Source: Pseudonocardia sp. TRM90224 (GTDB lineage Bacteria > Actinomycetota > Actinomycetes > Mycobacteriales > Pseudonocardiaceae). From it: a DNA stretch of 64,000 bases. The notes below the pieces were generated by a model, which was not told the DNA's origin, did not search any database, and was given only the letters and a program-made list of their open reading frames with translations. The stretch covers positions 1 to 64,000 of the forward strand of contig NZ_JAJGSX010000010.1 in assembly GCF_021245725.1 (NCBI RefSeq), read 5' to 3'. The translations under genes were made by a program, and so were the position numbers. Of the stretch, positions 41,806-54,992 are shown piece after piece (position 1 is the stretch's first letter; each line of letters starts with the position of its first letter).

Positions 41806-41881
41806 CTGATGCAGCCGAGCTCCCGCACGAACCAACGAGTACCACCAGAAGAGCACGCCGACGGGAAGAAGCAGACGGTTC

Positions 41882-42256
41882 ATGCCCACGATCCAGCAGC
41901 TGGTCCGCAAGGGCCGTCAGGACAAGGACTCCAAGACCAAGACCGCAGCGCTGAAGGGAAGCCCCCAGCGCCGCGGAGTTTGCACTCGCGTGTACACAAC
42001 CACGCCGAAGAAGCCGAACTCCGCACTGCGCAAGGTCGCTCGCGTCAAGCTTTCCAGCGCGATGGAGATCACCGCTTACATCCCTGGTGAGGGCCACAAC
42101 CTGCAGGAGCACTCGATCGTCCTGGTCAGGGGCGGACGGGTGAAGGACCTCCCCGGCGTGCGTTACAAGATCGTCCGGGGGTCGCTGGACACCCAGGGTG
42201 TGAAGAACCGCAAGCAGGCGCGCAGCAAGTACGGCGCGAAGAAGGAGAAGAGCTGA
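41882..42256 (+). CDS. rpsL: 30S ribosomal protein S12
   Basis: 124 aa. The streptomycin-region residues are wild type: Lys43 in [13 protein letters not shown] and Lys88 in [12 protein letters not shown]12 sits at the decoding centre. The stop overlaps the rpsG start. Confidence 0.98.
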   Translation: MPTIQQLVRKGRQDKDSKTKTAALKGSPQRRGVCTRVYTTTPKKPNSALRKVARVKLSSAMEITAYIPGEGHNLQEHSIVLVRGGRVKDLPGVRYKIVRGSLDTQGVKNRKQARSKYGAKKEKS

Positions 42257-42726
42257 TGCCTCGTAAGGGCCCCGCTCCGAAGCGTCCGCTGGTTTCCGAC
42301 CCGGTGTACAGCTCGCCGCTGGTCACCCAGCTGGTGAACAAGGTGCTCCAGGACGGCAAGCGCTCGCTGGCCGAGCGCATCGTCTACGCAGCGCTCGAAG
42401 GCACGCGTGAGAAGACCGGCACCGACCCGGTCGTCACGCTGAAGCGCGCCATGGACAACGTGAAGCCGGCTCTGGAGGTCAAGAGCCGCCGCGTCGGTGG
42501 TGCGACCTACCAGGTGCCGGTCGAGGTCCGCGCGCCCCGGCAGACCACGCTGGCCCTGCGCTGGCTGGTCTCCTACGCCGGGCAGCGCCGCGAGAAGACC
42601 ATGACCGAGCGCCTGATGAACGAGCTGCTCGATGCGAGCAACGGCCTCGGCGCCAGCGTGAAGCGGCGCGAGGACATGCACAAGATGGCGGAGTCCAACA
42701 AGGCCTTCGCCCACTACCGCTGGTGA
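42256..42726 (+). CDS. rpsG: 30S ribosomal protein S7
   Basis: 156 aa, full length ([12 protein letters not shown] start, YRW end). It nucleates assembly of the 30S head. It often autoregulates the str operon. Confidence 0.98.
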   Translation: MPRKGPAPKRPLVSDPVYSSPLVTQLVNKVLQDGKRSLAERIVYAALEGTREKTGTDPVVTLKRAMDNVKPALEVKSRRVGGATYQVPVEVRAPRQTTLALRWLVSYAGQRREKTMTERLMNELLDASNGLGASVKRREDMHKMAESNKAFAHYRW

Positions 42727-42771
42727 CCGGCCGACCGTCGATCGCCAACCTGTCGAGGGAGAGCTGAAGCA

Positions 42772-44874
42772 GTGGCAGCACAGGACGTGCTGACGGACCT
42801 GACGAGGGTTCGCAACATCGGCATCATGGCGCACATCGACGCCGGCAAGACCACCACCACCGAGCGGATCCTGTACTACACCGGGATCAACTACAAGATC
42901 GGTGAGGTGCACGACGGCGCGGCGACGATGGACTGGATGGAGGAGGAGCAGAAGCGCGGCATCACGATCACGTCCGCGGCTACCACCTGCTTCTGGAAAG
43001 ACCACCAGATCAACATCATCGACACCCCCGGGCACGTCGACTTCACCGTCGAGGTGGAGCGCAACCTGCGGGTGCTCGACGGCGCGGTCGCGGTCTTCGA
43101 CGGCAAGGAGGGGGTCGAGCCGCAGTCCGAGCAGGTCTGGCGGCAGGCCACCAAGTACGACGTCCCGCGCATCTGCTTCGTCAACAAGATGGACAAGCTC
43201 GGCGCGGACTTCTACTTCACCGTGCGGACGATCCAGGATCGCCTCGCGGCCAAGCCGCTGCCCATCCAGCTGCCGATCGGCTCGGAGAACGACTTCATCG
43301 GGGTCATCGACCTCGTCGAGATGCGTGCGCTGACCTGGCGCGGTGAGGTCCAGAAGGGCGAGGACTACACCGTCGAGGAGATCCCCGCCGATCTCGCCGA
43401 GAAGGCCGCGGAGTACCGCGAGGCGCTCGTCGAGGCCGTCGCGGAGACCGACGACGCGCTGATGGAGGCCTACCTCGGTGGCGAGGAGCTCACCACCGCG
43501 CAGATCAAGGCCGGCATCCGGAAGATCGTGACCGACCGCGCCGCCTACCCGGTGCTGTGTGGTTCCGCGTACAAGAACAAGGGCATCCAGCCCATGCTCG
43601 ACGCGGTCATCGACTACCTGCCGGCGCCGTACGACCTGCCGCCGGTCGAGGGCACGCTGCAGGACGGGGAGACCCCGGCCAGCCGCAAGCCCAGCAAGGA
43701 CGAGCCGTTCTCGGCGCTCGCCTTCAAGATCGCCGCGCACCCGTTCTACGGCAAGCTGACCTACATCCGGGTCTACTCGGGTCGGGTCGCGGCGGGCGCC
43801 CAGGTCATCAACTCGACCAAGGACCGCAAGGAGCGCATCGGGAAGATCTTCCAGATGCACGCCAACAAGGAGAACCCGGTCGACGACGCCATGGTCGGCC
43901 ACATCTACGCGATCACGGGGCTCAAGGACACCACCACCGGCGAGACGCTCAGCGACCCGCAGGCGCCCATCGTGCTCGAGTCGATGACGTTCCCCGACCC
44001 GGTCATCCAGGTTGCGGTCGAGCCGAAGACCAAGGCCGACCAGGAGAAGCTGGGCATCGCGATCCAGCGCCTGGCCGAGGAGGACCCGACGTTCCAGGTC
44101 TCCCAGGACGACGAGAGTGGTCAGACCATTCTCGCCGGCATGGGCGAGCTGCACCTCGAGGTGCTCGTCAACCGGATGAAGAGCGACTACAAGGTCGAGG
44201 CCAACATCGGCAAGCCGCAGGTGGCTTACCGCGAGACGATCCGCAAGACGGTCGACAAGTACGAGTACACCCACAAGAAGCAGACGGGTGGCTCGGGCCA
44301 GTTCGCCCGCGTGATCATCAAGCTGGAGCCGCTCGACACGGCCGACGGCGCGCTCTACGAGTTCGACAACAAGGTCAGCGGTGGCCGCGTCCCCCGGGAG
44401 TACATCCCGTCGGTCGACGCCGGTGCGCAGGACGCCATGCAGTACGGCGTCATCGCGGGCTACCCGCTCGTCGGCATCAAGCTGACGCTGCTCGACGGCC
44501 AGTACCACGAGGTCGACTCTTCGGAGATGGCGTTCAAGGTGGCCGGCTCGATGGCGCTCAAGGAGGCTGCGCGCAAGGCCGACCCGGCCCTGCTGGAGCC
44601 CATGATGGCCGTCGAGGTCACCACTCCCGAGGACTACATGGGAGAGGTGATCGGCGACCTGAACTCCCGCCGTGGCCAGATCCAGGCCATGGAGGAGCGG
44701 GCCGGCGCTCGCATCGTCAAGGCGCTCGTCCCGCTGTCCGAGATGTTCGGCTACGTCGGCGACCTCCGGTCGCGGACGCAGGGCCGGGCGAACTACACGA
44801 TGGTTTTCGACTCGTACGCGGAGGTTCCCACCAACGTGGCGAAGGAAATCATCGCGAAGGCAACGGGCGAGTAA
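42772..44874 (+). CDS. fusA: Elongation factor G
   Basis: 700 aa from GTG behind GAGGGAGAG. GTPase motifs [22 protein letters not shown] and NKMD, followed by domains II-V. It catalyses ribosome translocation. Canonical length and order. Confidence 0.98.
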   Translation: MAAQDVLTDLTRVRNIGIMAHIDAGKTTTTERILYYTGINYKIGEVHDGAATMDWMEEEQKRGITITSAATTCFWKDHQINIIDTPGHVDFTVEVERNLRVLDGAVAVFDGKEGVEPQSEQVWRQATKYDVPRICFVNKMDKLGADFYFTVRTIQDRLAAKPLPIQLPIGSENDFIGVIDLVEMRALTWRGEVQKGEDYTVEEIPADLAEKAAEYREALVEAVAETDDALMEAYLGGEELTTAQIKAGIRKIVTDRAAYPVLCGSAYKNKGIQPMLDAVIDYLPAPYDLPPVEGTLQDGETPASRKPSKDEPFSALAFKIAAHPFYGKLTYIRVYSGRVAAGAQVINSTKDRKERIGKIFQMHANKENPVDDAMVGHIYAITGLKDTTTGETLSDPQAPIVLESMTFPDPVIQVAVEPKTKADQEKLGIAIQRLAEEDPTFQVSQDDESGQTILAGMGELHLEVLVNRMKSDYKVEANIGKPQVAYRETIRKTVDKYEYTHKKQTGGSGQFARVIIKLEPLDTADGALYEFDNKVSGGRVPREYIPSVDAGAQDAMQYGVIAGYPLVGIKLTLLDGQYHEVDSSEMAFKVAGSMALKEAARKADPALLEPMMAVEVTTPEDYMGEVIGDLNSRRGQIQAMEERAGARIVKALVPLSEMFGYVGDLRSRTQGRANYTMVFDSYAEVPTNVAKEIIAKATGE

Positions 44875-44880
44875 GAGGCT

Positions 44881-44911
44881 CGGGTCGCGGACCGGTAGCG
44901 TCCGCGACCCG
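44881..44911. terminator. Hairpin in the fusA-tuf gap
   Basis: CGGGTCGCGGAC (44881-44892) pairs perfectly with GTCCGCGACCCG (44900-44911) around a 7-nt loop, starting 6 bp after the fusA stop. With no U-tract it may be a partial terminator or an mRNA-processing structure that sets tuf apart from fusA. Confidence 0.6.
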
Positions 44912-44979
44912 TACCTGCAACAACCACAGACCTGCCGTCAGCACGGCGGAGAAATTCACCAGTCCAGGAGGATCCCCCA

Positions 44980-46173
<1,194 letters not shown>

Positions 46174-46248
46174 TAAGGCCAGTCACACCCCCCGGTCACG
46201 GGTGCCCCATTTTCGTGTGGCATCCTTGACGGGTTGCGCGTAGGGCTT

Positions 46249-46280
46249 CGGCGCGCGCGGGCTTCGATCCGCGCGCGCCG
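46249..46280. terminator. Strong hairpin between tuf and rpsJ
   Basis: CGGCGCGCGCGG (46249-46260) and CCGCGCGCGCCG (46269-46280) form a perfect 12-bp GC stem with loop GCTTCGAT. It lies 75 bp after the tuf stop, and is a likely tuf terminator or S10 leader attenuator. Confidence 0.65.
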
Positions 46281-46356
46281 GGCCTGGCGCCAGCCCCCGA
46301 GCACAGCGACCCCCCTGGGGACGCGGGTGATCCGGGGACCGGTATGCGGGTTGAGG

Positions 46357-46394
46357 GCGACACGCCCGACCTCGTGGACCGGAGCCACGTCGAG
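46357..46394 (+). promoter_or_regulatory. Leader element shared with rpsL (S10 copy)
   Basis: GCGACACGCCCGACCTCG at 46357-46374 matches the rpsL leader exactly. It is followed by a hairpin in which GTGG (46374-46377) pairs with CCAC (46385-46388). It lies about 105 nt before rpsJ in an otherwise gene-free 306-bp gap. Confidence 0.5.
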
Positions 46395-46479
46395 TGAGAC
46401 CCGCCAGGGGCTCCTCCATGTGTGCGCCACCCGGAGCACGCGTACATGAGCGGCAGGAAGAAGAGGACGACCGACGACC

Positions 46480-46785
46480 ATGGCGGGACAAAAGATCCGC
46501 ATCAGGCTGAAGGCCTATGACCACGAGGCCATCGACGCCTCCGCACGCAAGATCGTGGAGACGGTCACGCGTACGGGCGCTCGGGTCGTCGGGCCGGTGC
46601 CGCTGCCGACGGAGAAGAACATCTACTGCGTCATCCGCTCGCCGCACAAGTACAAGGACTCGCGCGAGCACTTCGAGATGCGCACCCACAAGCGGCTGAT
46701 CGACATCCTCGACCCGACGCCGAAGACGGTCGACGCGCTCATGCGCATCGACCTCCCCGCGTCCGTCGACGTCAACATCCAGTAG
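46480..46785 (+). CDS. rpsJ: 30S ribosomal protein S10
   Basis: 101 aa, full length ([20 protein letters not shown]). First gene of the S10 operon. Also the NusB partner (NusE) in antitermination. Confidence 0.98.
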   Translation: MAGQKIRIRLKAYDHEAIDASARKIVETVTRTGARVVGPVPLPTEKNIYCVIRSPHKYKDSREHFEMRTHKRLIDILDPTPKTVDALMRIDLPASVDVNIQ

Positions 46786-46797
46786 GGCTGACGGAGA

Positions 46798-47451
46798 ATG
46801 AGCGAGAGGCAGATCACCGGGATCCTGGGCACCAAGCTCGGGATGACCCAGGTATTCGACGAGAACAACCGGGTCGTGCCGGTCACCGTGGTCCAGGCGG
46901 GCCCGAACGTGGTGACGCAGGTGCGTACCGAGGAGAACGACGGCTACGTCGCCGTCCAGCTCGCCTTCGGCGCGATCGACCCGCGCAAGGTGAACAAGCC
47001 GCGCACCGGCCACTTCGCCAAGGCGGGCACCACGCCGCGCCGGCACCTGGTCGAGCTGCGCACGACCGACGCCGGCGAGTACACCGTCGGCCAGGAGATC
47101 ACCGCTGACGTCTTCGACGCCGGCACCGTGGTCGACGTCGTCGGCACCAGCAAGGGCAAGGGCACCGCGGGTGTCATGAAGCGCCACGGCTTCAAGGGCC
47201 TCGGCGCCAGCCACGGCACCCAGCGCAAGCACCGCTCGCCGGGTTCGATCGGCGGCTGCGCCACCCCCGGCCGGGTCTTCAAGGGCCTGCGCATGGCCGG
47301 CCGCATGGGCGTCGCGCGCGTCACGACGCAGAACCTCACGGTCCACCGCGTCGACGCCGACCGCGGCCTGCTGTTGCTCAAGGGTGCCGTTCCCGGCCCT
47401 CGTGGCGGCCTCCTGCTGGTCAAGACGGCAGCGAAGGGTGGTGCCAAGTGA
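46798..47451 (+). CDS. rplC: 50S ribosomal protein L3
   Basis: 217 aa. L3 signature [19 protein letters not shown] present, including the loop that reaches the peptidyl-transferase centre. Overlaps rplD. Confidence 0.98.
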   Translation: MSERQITGILGTKLGMTQVFDENNRVVPVTVVQAGPNVVTQVRTEENDGYVAVQLAFGAIDPRKVNKPRTGHFAKAGTTPRRHLVELRTTDAGEYTVGQEITADVFDAGTVVDVVGTSKGKGTAGVMKRHGFKGLGASHGTQRKHRSPGSIGGCATPGRVFKGLRMAGRMGVARVTTQNLTVHRVDADRGLLLLKGAVPGPRGGLLLVKTAAKGGAK

Positions 47452-48434
47452 GCGTCAAGACCGAGAAGTCGGCCGCGTCCGTGAAGGCCGTGAAGCCCGT
47501 GAAGGTGGAGCTCCCCGCGCACGTCTTCGACGTGACGGCGAATGTTCCGCTGATGCACCAGGTCGTCGTGGCCCAGCTGGCCGCGGCCCGCCAGGGCACG
47601 CACGACACGAAGACCCGTGGCGAGGTCCGTGGTGGCGGCAAGAAGCCGTACCGCCAGAAGGGCACCGGCCGCGCCCGCCAGGGCTCGACCCGCGCGCCGC
47701 AGTTCGCCGGCGGTGGTGTCGTGCACGGCCCCACGCCGCGCGACTACACGCAGAAGACCCCGAAGAAGATGAAGGCCGCCGCGCTGCGCGGTGCCCTCTC
47801 CGACCGCGCCCGCGCCGGCCTGGTGCACGTGGTCGGCTCGCTGGTCACCGACGAGACGCCTTCGACGAAGTCGGCCCGGGTCGCCCTCGAGGGTCTGATC
47901 GGCGGCAACGACGTCCGGGCGCTCGTGGTGCTCGGTCGCGACGACGAGGTCACGTGGCTCTCGCTGCGCAACCTCCCGGCCGCGCACCTGATCACCCCCG
48001 ACCAGCTGAACACCTACGACGTGCTCGTCAACGACGTCGTGGTCTTCACGCAGGAGGCGTACGACGCCTTCCTGGCCGGCCCGATCGCCACCCCGACGCG
48101 CAAGAGCGCCAAGGGTTCGGCTCGCGAGAGCGAGGCGCTCGGCCTGACCAAGGCCCCCGCCGCCGAGAAGGCAGCGGACAAGGCCGCGGGCAAGGCTGAG
48201 GACAAGGCCGATGGCGACGCCGGGGAGTTCGGTCCCGAGAGCCACGCGCCGCTCGCCGACGGTTCGCAGCCCGAGGGCTTCCCCGTCAAGGGCAACGCCG
48301 ACTCGATGCTCTACCACGTGCCGGGCAGCTCGTTCTACGCCCGCACGGTCGCCGAGGTGTGGTTCGCCTCCGCTGAGGCGGCAGAGGCGGCAGGTTTCCA
48401 GCTGCCCCCGTCGCAGCGTAAGGAGGAGAAGTGA
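47448..48434 (+). CDS. rplD: 50S ribosomal protein L4 with C-terminal sunset-like domain
   Basis: 328 aa, about 100 more than usual L4. Residues 1-212 are a normal L4 ([20 protein letters not shown] loop). Residues 213-258 are an Ala/Lys/Glu linker. Residues 259-322 form a compact extra module ([20 protein letters not shown], then [16 protein letters not shown]) that resembles the 'sunset' domain of actinobacterial proteins such as ArfC variants. From memory, similar tails occur on some other actinobacterial ribosomal proteins. There is no frameshift: the stop overlaps rplW as GTGA, so the extension is in the native frame. Role of the extension is unknown. Confidence 0.93.
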   Translation: MSVKTEKSAASVKAVKPVKVELPAHVFDVTANVPLMHQVVVAQLAAARQGTHDTKTRGEVRGGGKKPYRQKGTGRARQGSTRAPQFAGGGVVHGPTPRDYTQKTPKKMKAAALRGALSDRARAGLVHVVGSLVTDETPSTKSARVALEGLIGGNDVRALVVLGRDDEVTWLSLRNLPAAHLITPDQLNTYDVLVNDVVVFTQEAYDAFLAGPIATPTRKSAKGSARESEALGLTKAPAAEKAADKAAGKAEDKADGDAGEFGPESHAPLADGSQPEGFPVKGNADSMLYHVPGSSFYARTVAEVWFASAEAAEAAGFQLPPSQRKEEK

Positions 48435-48730
48435 TTCCCGACCCGCGCGACATCCTGATCGCGCCGGTGGTCTCGGAGAAGAGCTACGGGCTGCTCGAAG
48501 AGCGCCAGTACACCTTCGTCGTCCGACCGGATGCGAACAAGACAGAGATCAAGATTGCCGTCGAGAAGGTGTTCGGCGTCAAGGTGCTCAGCGTGAACAC
48601 CCTGAACCGCACGGGCAAGCGCAAGCGCACCCGCACCGGCTACGGCAAGCGCAAGGACACCAAGCGCGCGATCGTCACGCTCTCCGAGGAGAGCCGGACC
48701 ATCGACGTGTTCGGCGGCCGGGCGAGCTGA
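48431..48730 (+). CDS. rplW: 50S ribosomal protein L23
   Basis: 99 aa from GTG overlapping the rplD stop. L23 lies at the exit tunnel and docks trigger factor and SRP. Normal length ([16 protein letters not shown]). Confidence 0.97.
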   Translation: MIPDPRDILIAPVVSEKSYGLLEERQYTFVVRPDANKTEIKIAVEKVFGVKVLSVNTLNRTGKRKRTRTGYGKRKDTKRAIVTLSEESRTIDVFGGRAS

Positions 48731-48743
48731 GGGGCTGACGAAC

Positions 48744-49577
48744 ATGGGCATCCGTAAGTACAAGCCGACCACCCCGGGCCGTCGTGGCTCGAGCGTGTCG
48801 GACTTCGCCGAGATCACCCGGTCGACGCCGGAGAAGTCGCTGATCCGTCCCCTGCACAGCAAGGGCGGGCGCAACGTGCACGGGCGGGTCACCACCCGGC
48901 ACCAGGGCGGCGGGCACAAGCGCGCCTACCGCGTCATCGACTTCCGCCGCAACGACAAGGACGGCATCCCGGCCAAGGTCGCGCACATCGAGTACGACCC
49001 CAACCGCACGTCCCGCATCGCACTGCTGCACTACGCCGACGGCGAGAAGCGCTACATCATCGCGCCGGACAAGCTGAAGCAGGGCGACAAGGTCGAGGCC
49101 GGCCCGAAGTCCGACATCAAGGTCGGCAACAACCTGCCGCTGCGCAACATCCCCACCGGCACCGTGATCCACGCGATCGAGCTCCGCCCCGGCGGCGGCG
49201 CGAAGATGGCTCGCTCGGCCGGTGCGAAGGTGCAGCTCGTTGCGAAGGACGGCCCGTACGCGCAGCTCCGGCTGCCGTCGGGGGAGATCCGCAACGTCGA
49301 CGTGCGCTGCCGCGCCACCGTCGGCGAGGTGGGCAACTCCGAGCACTCCAACATCAACTGGGGCAAGGCCGGCCGCATGCGGTGGAAGGGCAAGCGCCCG
49401 ACCGTCCGTGGTGTCGCCATGAACCCGGTCGACCACCCGCACGGTGGTGGTGAGGGCAAGACCTCCGGTGGTCGCCACCCGGTCAACCCCGCAGGTAAGC
49501 CCGAGGGGCGTACCCGCCGCACCAAGCCGTCCGACAAGTTGATCGTCCGCCGGCGCCGTACCGGCAAGAAGCGCTGA
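48744..49577 (+). CDS. rplB: 50S ribosomal protein L2
   Basis: 277 aa, canonical. The essential region near the C-terminus is present ([18 protein letters not shown]). Needed for subunit association and peptidyl transfer. Confidence 0.98.
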   Translation: MGIRKYKPTTPGRRGSSVSDFAEITRSTPEKSLIRPLHSKGGRNVHGRVTTRHQGGGHKRAYRVIDFRRNDKDGIPAKVAHIEYDPNRTSRIALLHYADGEKRYIIAPDKLKQGDKVEAGPKSDIKVGNNLPLRNIPTGTVIHAIELRPGGGAKMARSAGAKVQLVAKDGPYAQLRLPSGEIRNVDVRCRATVGEVGNSEHSNINWGKAGRMRWKGKRPTVRGVAMNPVDHPHGGGEGKTSGGRHPVNPAGKPEGRTRRTKPSDKLIVRRRRTGKKR

Positions 49578-49592
49578 GCAGGGAGGTAAAAG

Positions 49593-49874
49593 ATGCCGCG
49601 CAGCCTGAAGAAGGGCCCGTTCGTGGACGACCACCTGCTCAAGAAGGTGGACGCCCTCAACGAGTCGGGCAAGAAGACCGTCATCCGGACCTGGTCCCGT
49701 CGGTCCACCATCATCCCCGACATGATCGGCCACACGATTGCGGTGCACGACGGCCGCAAGCACGTGCCGGTCTTCGTGTCGGACTCGATGGTCGGCCACA
49801 AGCTGGGGGAGTTCGCCCCCACACGGACCTTCCGGGGCCATATCAAGGACGACCGCAAGGCGCGCAGGCGCTGA
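49593..49874 (+). CDS. rpsS: 30S ribosomal protein S19
   Basis: 93 aa ([19 protein letters not shown]). Full length, SD GGGAGG. Confidence 0.98.
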   Translation: MPRSLKKGPFVDDHLLKKVDALNESGKKTVIRTWSRRSTIIPDMIGHTIAVHDGRKHVPVFVSDSMVGHKLGEFAPTRTFRGHIKDDRKARRR

Positions 49875-49914
49875 GCAGGTTCCGAGTAGCGACTAGGAAA
49901 GGGTGGAAGTAAAC

Positions 49915-50333
49915 ATGGCTGACAACAGCCAGAGCCCTGCCGCGCTCGAGCCTGCTCGGGCGCGCGCAGTGGCGCGTTATGTGCACATGTCGCCGACCAA
50001 GGTCCGGCGCGTGGTTGCGCTGATCAAGGGCCGTCCGGTCGGCGAAGCTCTCGACATCCTGCGGTTCTCGCCGCAGGCGGCGGCCGAGCCGCTGTTCAAG
50101 GTGGTCGCCAGCGCGGCCGCCAACGCCGAGAACAACCACGACATGGACCGCGACACGCTGGTGGTGGCCGTCGCCACCGCCGACGAGGGCCCGACGCTCA
50201 AGCGCATCCGTCCGCGGGCCCAGGGCCGCGCGTACCGGATCCGCAAGCGCACGAGCCACATCACCGTCGAGGTCGAGTCGCAGCCCGAGAAGACCGGGCG
50301 CGGCGCTCGCGGTGCGAAGGGGAGGGCCCGCTA

Positions 50334-50334
<1 letters not shown>
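49915..50334 (+). CDS. rplV: 50S ribosomal protein L22
   Basis: 139 aa from ATG at 49915. An in-frame GTG at 49903 lies inside the GGGTGGAAG ribosome site, so I reject it. L22 lines the exit tunnel. The C-terminus is slightly extended and basic. Overlaps rpsC (TAATG). Confidence 0.96.
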
Positions 50335-51167
<833 letters not shown>

Positions 51168-51170
51168 GTC

Positions 51171-51590
51171 ATGCTGATCCCCCGCAAGGTCAAGCACCGC
51201 AAGCAGCACCGGCCGCACCGGACCGGGGCGGCCAGTGGCGGCACCCGTGTCAGCTTCGGCGACTTCGGGATCCAGGCGCTCGAGCCGGCCTACGTCACCA
51301 ACAGGCAGATCGAGTCGGCCCGTATCGCGATCAACAGGCACATCCGCCGTGGCGGCAAGGTCTGGATCAACATCTTCCCGGACCGCCCGCTCACCAAGAA
51401 GCCTGCTGAGACCCGCATGGGTTCCGGTAAGGGGTCGCCCGAGTTCTGGGTGGCCAACGTCAAGCCCGGCCGGGTGCTGTTCGAGATGAGCTACCCCAAC
51501 GAGCAGACCGCTCGCGAGGCGCTTCGCCGCGCGATCCACAAGCTGCCGATGAAGTGCCGGATCGTGACCCGTGAGGGTGGTGACATCTGA
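51171..51590 (+). CDS. rplP: 50S ribosomal protein L16
   Basis: 139 aa, canonical ([17 protein letters not shown]). Positions A-site tRNA. Overlaps rpmC by the TGATG junction. Confidence 0.98.
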   Translation: MLIPRKVKHRKQHRPHRTGAASGGTRVSFGDFGIQALEPAYVTNRQIESARIAINRHIRRGGKVWINIFPDRPLTKKPAETRMGSGKGSPEFWVANVKPGRVLFEMSYPNEQTAREALRRAIHKLPMKCRIVTREGGDI

Positions 51591-51832
51591 TGGCCGCCTC
51601 GACGACCGCCGCCGAGCTGCGCGAGCTGACCGACGAGGAGTTGGTGCTGCGCGTGCGGGAGGCCAAGGAGGAGCTGTTCAACCTCCGCTTCCAGATGGCG
51701 ACCGGGCAGCTGGACAACAACAGGCGGCTGCGTACCGTCCGGCACGACATCGCGCGGATCTACACGATCATGCGTGAGCGTGAGCTGGGCCTCTCGGCCG
51801 CCCCCGATGAGAACGACGAGGGCGCGGCATGA
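51590..51832 (+). CDS. rpmC: 50S ribosomal protein L29
   Basis: 80 aa helical hairpin protein at the exit tunnel ([33 protein letters not shown]). Overlaps rpsQ by ATGA. Confidence 0.97.
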   Translation: MAASTTAAELRELTDEELVLRVREAKEELFNLRFQMATGQLDNNRRLRTVRHDIARIYTIMRERELGLSAAPDENDEGAA

Positions 51833-52104
51833 GCGACAACACGACTCAGAAGCAGCGCGGTGAGCGGAAGGTCCGTGAGGGCCTCGTGGTGTCCGACAAG
51901 ATGGACAAGACGATCGTCGTGTCCCTCGAGGACCGCGTGAAGCACCCGCTGTACGGCAAGGTCATCCGCCGGACGAGCAAGGTCAAGGCGCACGACGAGG
52001 CCAACACGGCCGGCGTCGGCGACCGCGTCCGGCTGATGGAGACCCGCCCGCTGTCGGCCACCAAGCGCTGGCGGCTCGTGGAGATCCTGGAGAAGGCGAA
52101 GTGA
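51829..52104 (+). CDS. rpsQ: 30S ribosomal protein S17
   Basis: 91 aa ([27 protein letters not shown] in part). OB-fold, binds 16S rRNA early. Overlaps rplN by GTGA. Confidence 0.97.
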   Translation: MSDNTTQKQRGERKVREGLVVSDKMDKTIVVSLEDRVKHPLYGKVIRRTSKVKAHDEANTAGVGDRVRLMETRPLSATKRWRLVEILEKAK

Positions 52105-52469
52105 TCCAGCAGGAGTCGCGGCTGCGTGTCGCGGACAACACCGGTGCCAAGGAGATCCTGTGCATCCGGGTGCTGGGCGGATCGGGACGTCGTTACGCCG
52201 GCATCGGCGACATCATCGTCGCCACGGTGAAGGACGCCATCCCCGCCGCCGGCGTGAAGCGCGGTGACGTCGTCAAGGCCGTCATCGTGCGCACGGTCAA
52301 GGAGCGGCGCCGCCCGGACGGTTCCTACATCCGGTTCGACGAGAACGCCGCCGTGCTGATCAAGCCGGACGGCGAGCCGCGAGGGACCCGCATCTTCGGA
52401 CCAGTCGGTCGCGAGCTCCGCGACAAGAAGTTCATGAAGATCATCTCCCTCGCGCCGGAGGTGCTCTGA
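52101..52469 (+). CDS. rplN: 50S ribosomal protein L14
   Basis: 122 aa from GTG at 52101 ([18 protein letters not shown]). Normal length. First gene of the spc block, here directly coupled to the S10 block. Confidence 0.98.
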   Translation: MIQQESRLRVADNTGAKEILCIRVLGGSGRRYAGIGDIIVATVKDAIPAAGVKRGDVVKAVIVRTVKERRRPDGSYIRFDENAAVLIKPDGEPRGTRIFGPVGRELRDKKFMKIISLAPEVL

Positions 52470-52471
52470 AC

Positions 52472-52786
52472 ATGAAGGTCAAGAAGGGCGACACGGTCCT
52501 CGTGATCGCCGGCAAGGACAAGGGCGCGAAGGGCAAGGTCATCCAGGCCTACCCGGAGAAGGACCGCGTGCTGGTCGAAGGCGTGAACCGGATCAAGAAG
52601 CACACCCGGATCACCCAGAACCAGCGTGGTGCCCAGTCCGGCGGGATCATCACCACCGAGGCGGCCATCCACGTCTCCAACGTGATGGTGGTCGACTCCG
52701 ACGGCAAGCCGACCCGCGTGGGCAAGAAGACCACCGACGACGGCAAGCGCGTCCGGATCTCCAAGCGTTCCGGGAAGGAGATCTGA
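52472..52786 (+). CDS. rplX: 50S ribosomal protein L24
   Basis: 104 aa with the KOW motif ([20 protein letters not shown]). Assembly initiator of the 50S subunit. Confidence 0.98.
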   Translation: MKVKKGDTVLVIAGKDKGAKGKVIQAYPEKDRVLVEGVNRIKKHTRITQNQRGAQSGGIITTEAAIHVSNVMVVDSDGKPTRVGKKTTDDGKRVRISKRSGKEI

Positions 52787-52787
52787 G

Positions 52788-53351
52788 ATGACCACGACGG
52801 AGAAGATCAACCCCCGCCTCAAGCAGCGCTACAAGGACGAGATCGCGGGTGAGCTGCAGAAGCAGTTCGAGTTCGCGAACGTCATGCAGATCCCCGGTGT
52901 CGTGAAGGTCGTCGTCAACATGGGTGTCGGCGACGCCGCCCGCGACGCGAAGCTGATCGACGGCGCGGTGCGCGACCTGGCCACCATCACCGGCCAGAAG
53001 CCGCAGGTCCGCAGGGCGACGAAGTCCATCGCGCAGTTCAAGCTGCGTGAGGGCATGCCGATCGGTGCGAAGGTCACCCTCCGCAACGACCGCATGTGGG
53101 AGTTCCTCGACCGCCTGCTGACGATCGCGCTCCCGCGTATCCGTGACTTCCGCGGCCTGTCGCCGAACCAGTTCGACGGCCGTGGCAACTACACGTTCGG
53201 GCTGAACGAGCAGTCGATGTTCCACGAAATCGACCCCGACTCGATCGACCGCCCGCGCGGCATGGACATCACGGTCGTCACCACGGCCACGACGGACGAG
53301 GAAGGCCGCGCACTCCTCCGCCAGCTCGGCTTCCCATTTAAGGAGGCGTGA
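52788..53351 (+). CDS. rplE: 50S ribosomal protein L5
   Basis: 187 aa. Binds 5S rRNA ([19 protein letters not shown]). The SD for the next gene, AAGGAGG, lies in its last codons. Confidence 0.98.
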   Translation: MTTTEKINPRLKQRYKDEIAGELQKQFEFANVMQIPGVVKVVVNMGVGDAARDAKLIDGAVRDLATITGQKPQVRRATKSIAQFKLREGMPIGAKVTLRNDRMWEFLDRLLTIALPRIRDFRGLSPNQFDGRGNYTFGLNEQSMFHEIDPDSIDRPRGMDITVVTTATTDEEGRALLRQLGFPFKEA

Positions 53352-53352
53352 G

Positions 53353-53538
53353 ATGGCGAAGAAGGCGCTGGTCATCAAGGCCGCGAGCAAGCCGAAGTTC
53401 AAGGTGCGCGGCTACACCCGTTGCCAGAAGTGCGGCCGCCCGCGCGCCGTGCTGCGCAAGTTCGGCCTGTGCCGGATCTGCGTCCGTCAGATGGCGCACG
53501 CCGGCGAGCTGCCGGGCGTCAGCAAGAGCAGCTGGTAA
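53353..53538 (+). CDS. rpsZ: 30S ribosomal protein S14, zinc-binding short form
   Basis: 61 aa with CQKC and CRIC pairs that bind zinc. This is the housekeeping type-Z S14, usually written rpsZ or rpsN. A long cysteine-free S14, if present, would be Zur-regulated elsewhere, and it is not in the 1.4-kb Zur locus. Confidence 0.97.
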   Translation: MAKKALVIKAASKPKFKVRGYTRCQKCGRPRAVLRKFGLCRICVRQMAHAGELPGVSKSSW

Positions 53539-53606
53539 CAGCACCCCTGATCGCCACAGGCCCCCGGCACTCCCGGGGGAACCAGGCGGGAAAGTAGCGA
53601 CATCAC

Positions 53607-54005
53607 ATGACGATGACCGATCCCATCGCAGACATGCTCACGCGTCTGCGCAACGCCAACTCGGCGTACCACGACCGCGTGGTCATGCCGCACTCCAAGC
53701 TCAAGGTCGCGATCGCGGAGATCCTCCAGAAGGAGGGCTACATCGCATCGCACGCCGTCGAGGACGCCGAAGTCGGCAAGTCCCTGGTCATCGAGCTGAA
53801 GTACGGGCGCAACCGCGAGCGCAGCATCGCGGGCCTGCGCCGGGTCTCCAAGCCCGGCCTGCGGGTGTACGCGAAGTCCAGCACCCTGCCGCGGGTCCTC
53901 GGCGGCCTCGGTGTCGCGATCATCTCGACATCGAGCGGCCTGCAGACCGATCAGCAGGCGAAGAAGAACGGCGTGGGCGGGGAAGTCCTCGCCTACGTCT
54001 GGTGA
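53607..54005 (+). CDS. rpsH: 30S ribosomal protein S8
   Basis: 132 aa ([16 protein letters not shown]). Central 16S binder, and the translational repressor of the spc operon in E. coli. The 68-bp gap before it has room for a regulatory structure. Confidence 0.98.
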   Translation: MTMTDPIADMLTRLRNANSAYHDRVVMPHSKLKVAIAEILQKEGYIASHAVEDAEVGKSLVIELKYGRNRERSIAGLRRVSKPGLRVYAKSSTLPRVLGGLGVAIISTSSGLQTDQQAKKNGVGGEVLAYVW

Positions 54006-54017
54006 GGGGGTAACACC

Positions 54018-54557
54018 ATGTCCCGAATCGGGAAGCTGCCCATCACCGTGCCGTCCGGGGTCGACGTGAAGATCGACGGCCGCACGGTGACCGTCAAGGG
54101 CCCGAAGGGCTCGCTGTCGCACACGGTGATCGAGCCGATCACGGTCGAGCGCGGTGACGACGGTGCCGTCCTGGTCAAGCGACCGGACGACGAGCGCCGC
54201 AACAAGGCCATGCACGGCCTGTCGCGCACGCTGGTCAACAACCTCGTCATCGGCGTCACCGCCGGGTACGAGAAGAAGCTGGAGATCGTCGGCGTCGGTT
54301 ACCGCGTCGCGCTCAAGGGCTCTGCGCTGGAGTTCTCGCTCGGCTTCAGCCACCCCGTCGTCATCCAGCCGCCGGAGGGCATCACCTTCGCGGTCGAGTC
54401 GCCCATCAAGTTCTCGGTGTCCGGCATCGACAAGCAGCTGGTCGGCGAGACCGCCGCGAACATCCGGAAGATTCGCAAGCCGGAGCCCTACAAGGGCAAG
54501 GGTGTGCGTTACGCCGGCGAGGTCGTCCGGCGCAAGGTCGGAAAGACGGGTAAGTGA
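54018..54557 (+). CDS. rplF: 50S ribosomal protein L6
   Basis: 179 aa ([18 protein letters not shown]-terminal [19 protein letters not shown]). Near the GTPase-associated site. Confidence 0.98.
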   Translation: MSRIGKLPITVPSGVDVKIDGRTVTVKGPKGSLSHTVIEPITVERGDDGAVLVKRPDDERRNKAMHGLSRTLVNNLVIGVTAGYEKKLEIVGVGYRVALKGSALEFSLGFSHPVVIQPPEGITFAVESPIKFSVSGIDKQLVGETAANIRKIRKPEPYKGKGVRYAGEVVRRKVGKTGK

Positions 54558-54961
54558 TGGCCGAGACGATTTCCGCGGCCGCCAAGAAGCGGACCGCCTC
54601 CCAGGTGTCGGCCAAGCGGCGTACCTCGCGTACCCGCCGCCACGCACGCCTGCGCAAGAAGGTCAGCGGCACTGCCGAGCGTCCGCGCCTGGCCGTCAAC
54701 CGTAGCTCGCGCCACATCGTGGTGCAGCTCATCGACGACCTCGCCGGCCACACGCTGGCAGCGGCGTCGAGCATGGAGGCCGACGTCCGCGCACTGGACG
54801 GCGACAAGAAGGCCCGCGCGGCCAAGGTCGGCGAGCTCGTTGCCGCCCGCGCCCGCGAGGCCGGCGTCACGGCAGTGGTGTTCGACCGCGGTGGTTACGA
54901 CTACCACGGCCGCATCGCCGCTCTGGCCGACGCCGCTCGTGAAGGCGGGCTGGAGTTCTGA
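54557..54961 (+). CDS. rplR: 50S ribosomal protein L18
   Basis: 134 aa from ATG at 54557, which overlaps the rplF stop (TGATG). A GTG three bases earlier is possible. Binds 5S rRNA with L5 ([20 protein letters not shown]). Confidence 0.97.
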   Translation: MAETISAAAKKRTASQVSAKRRTSRTRRHARLRKKVSGTAERPRLAVNRSSRHIVVQLIDDLAGHTLAAASSMEADVRALDGDKKARAAKVGELVAARAREAGVTAVVFDRGGYDYHGRIAALADAAREGGLEF

Positions 54962-54992
54962 TGATGGTTGTTCACATGGAAGGGAACGTCTG

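Noticed and set aside
46201-46479. TTGACG at 46226 as the S10 operon promoter
   Set aside because: No -10 hexamer at a suitable distance; TAGGGC is only about 9 bp away. The promoter for rpsJ was left uncalled.
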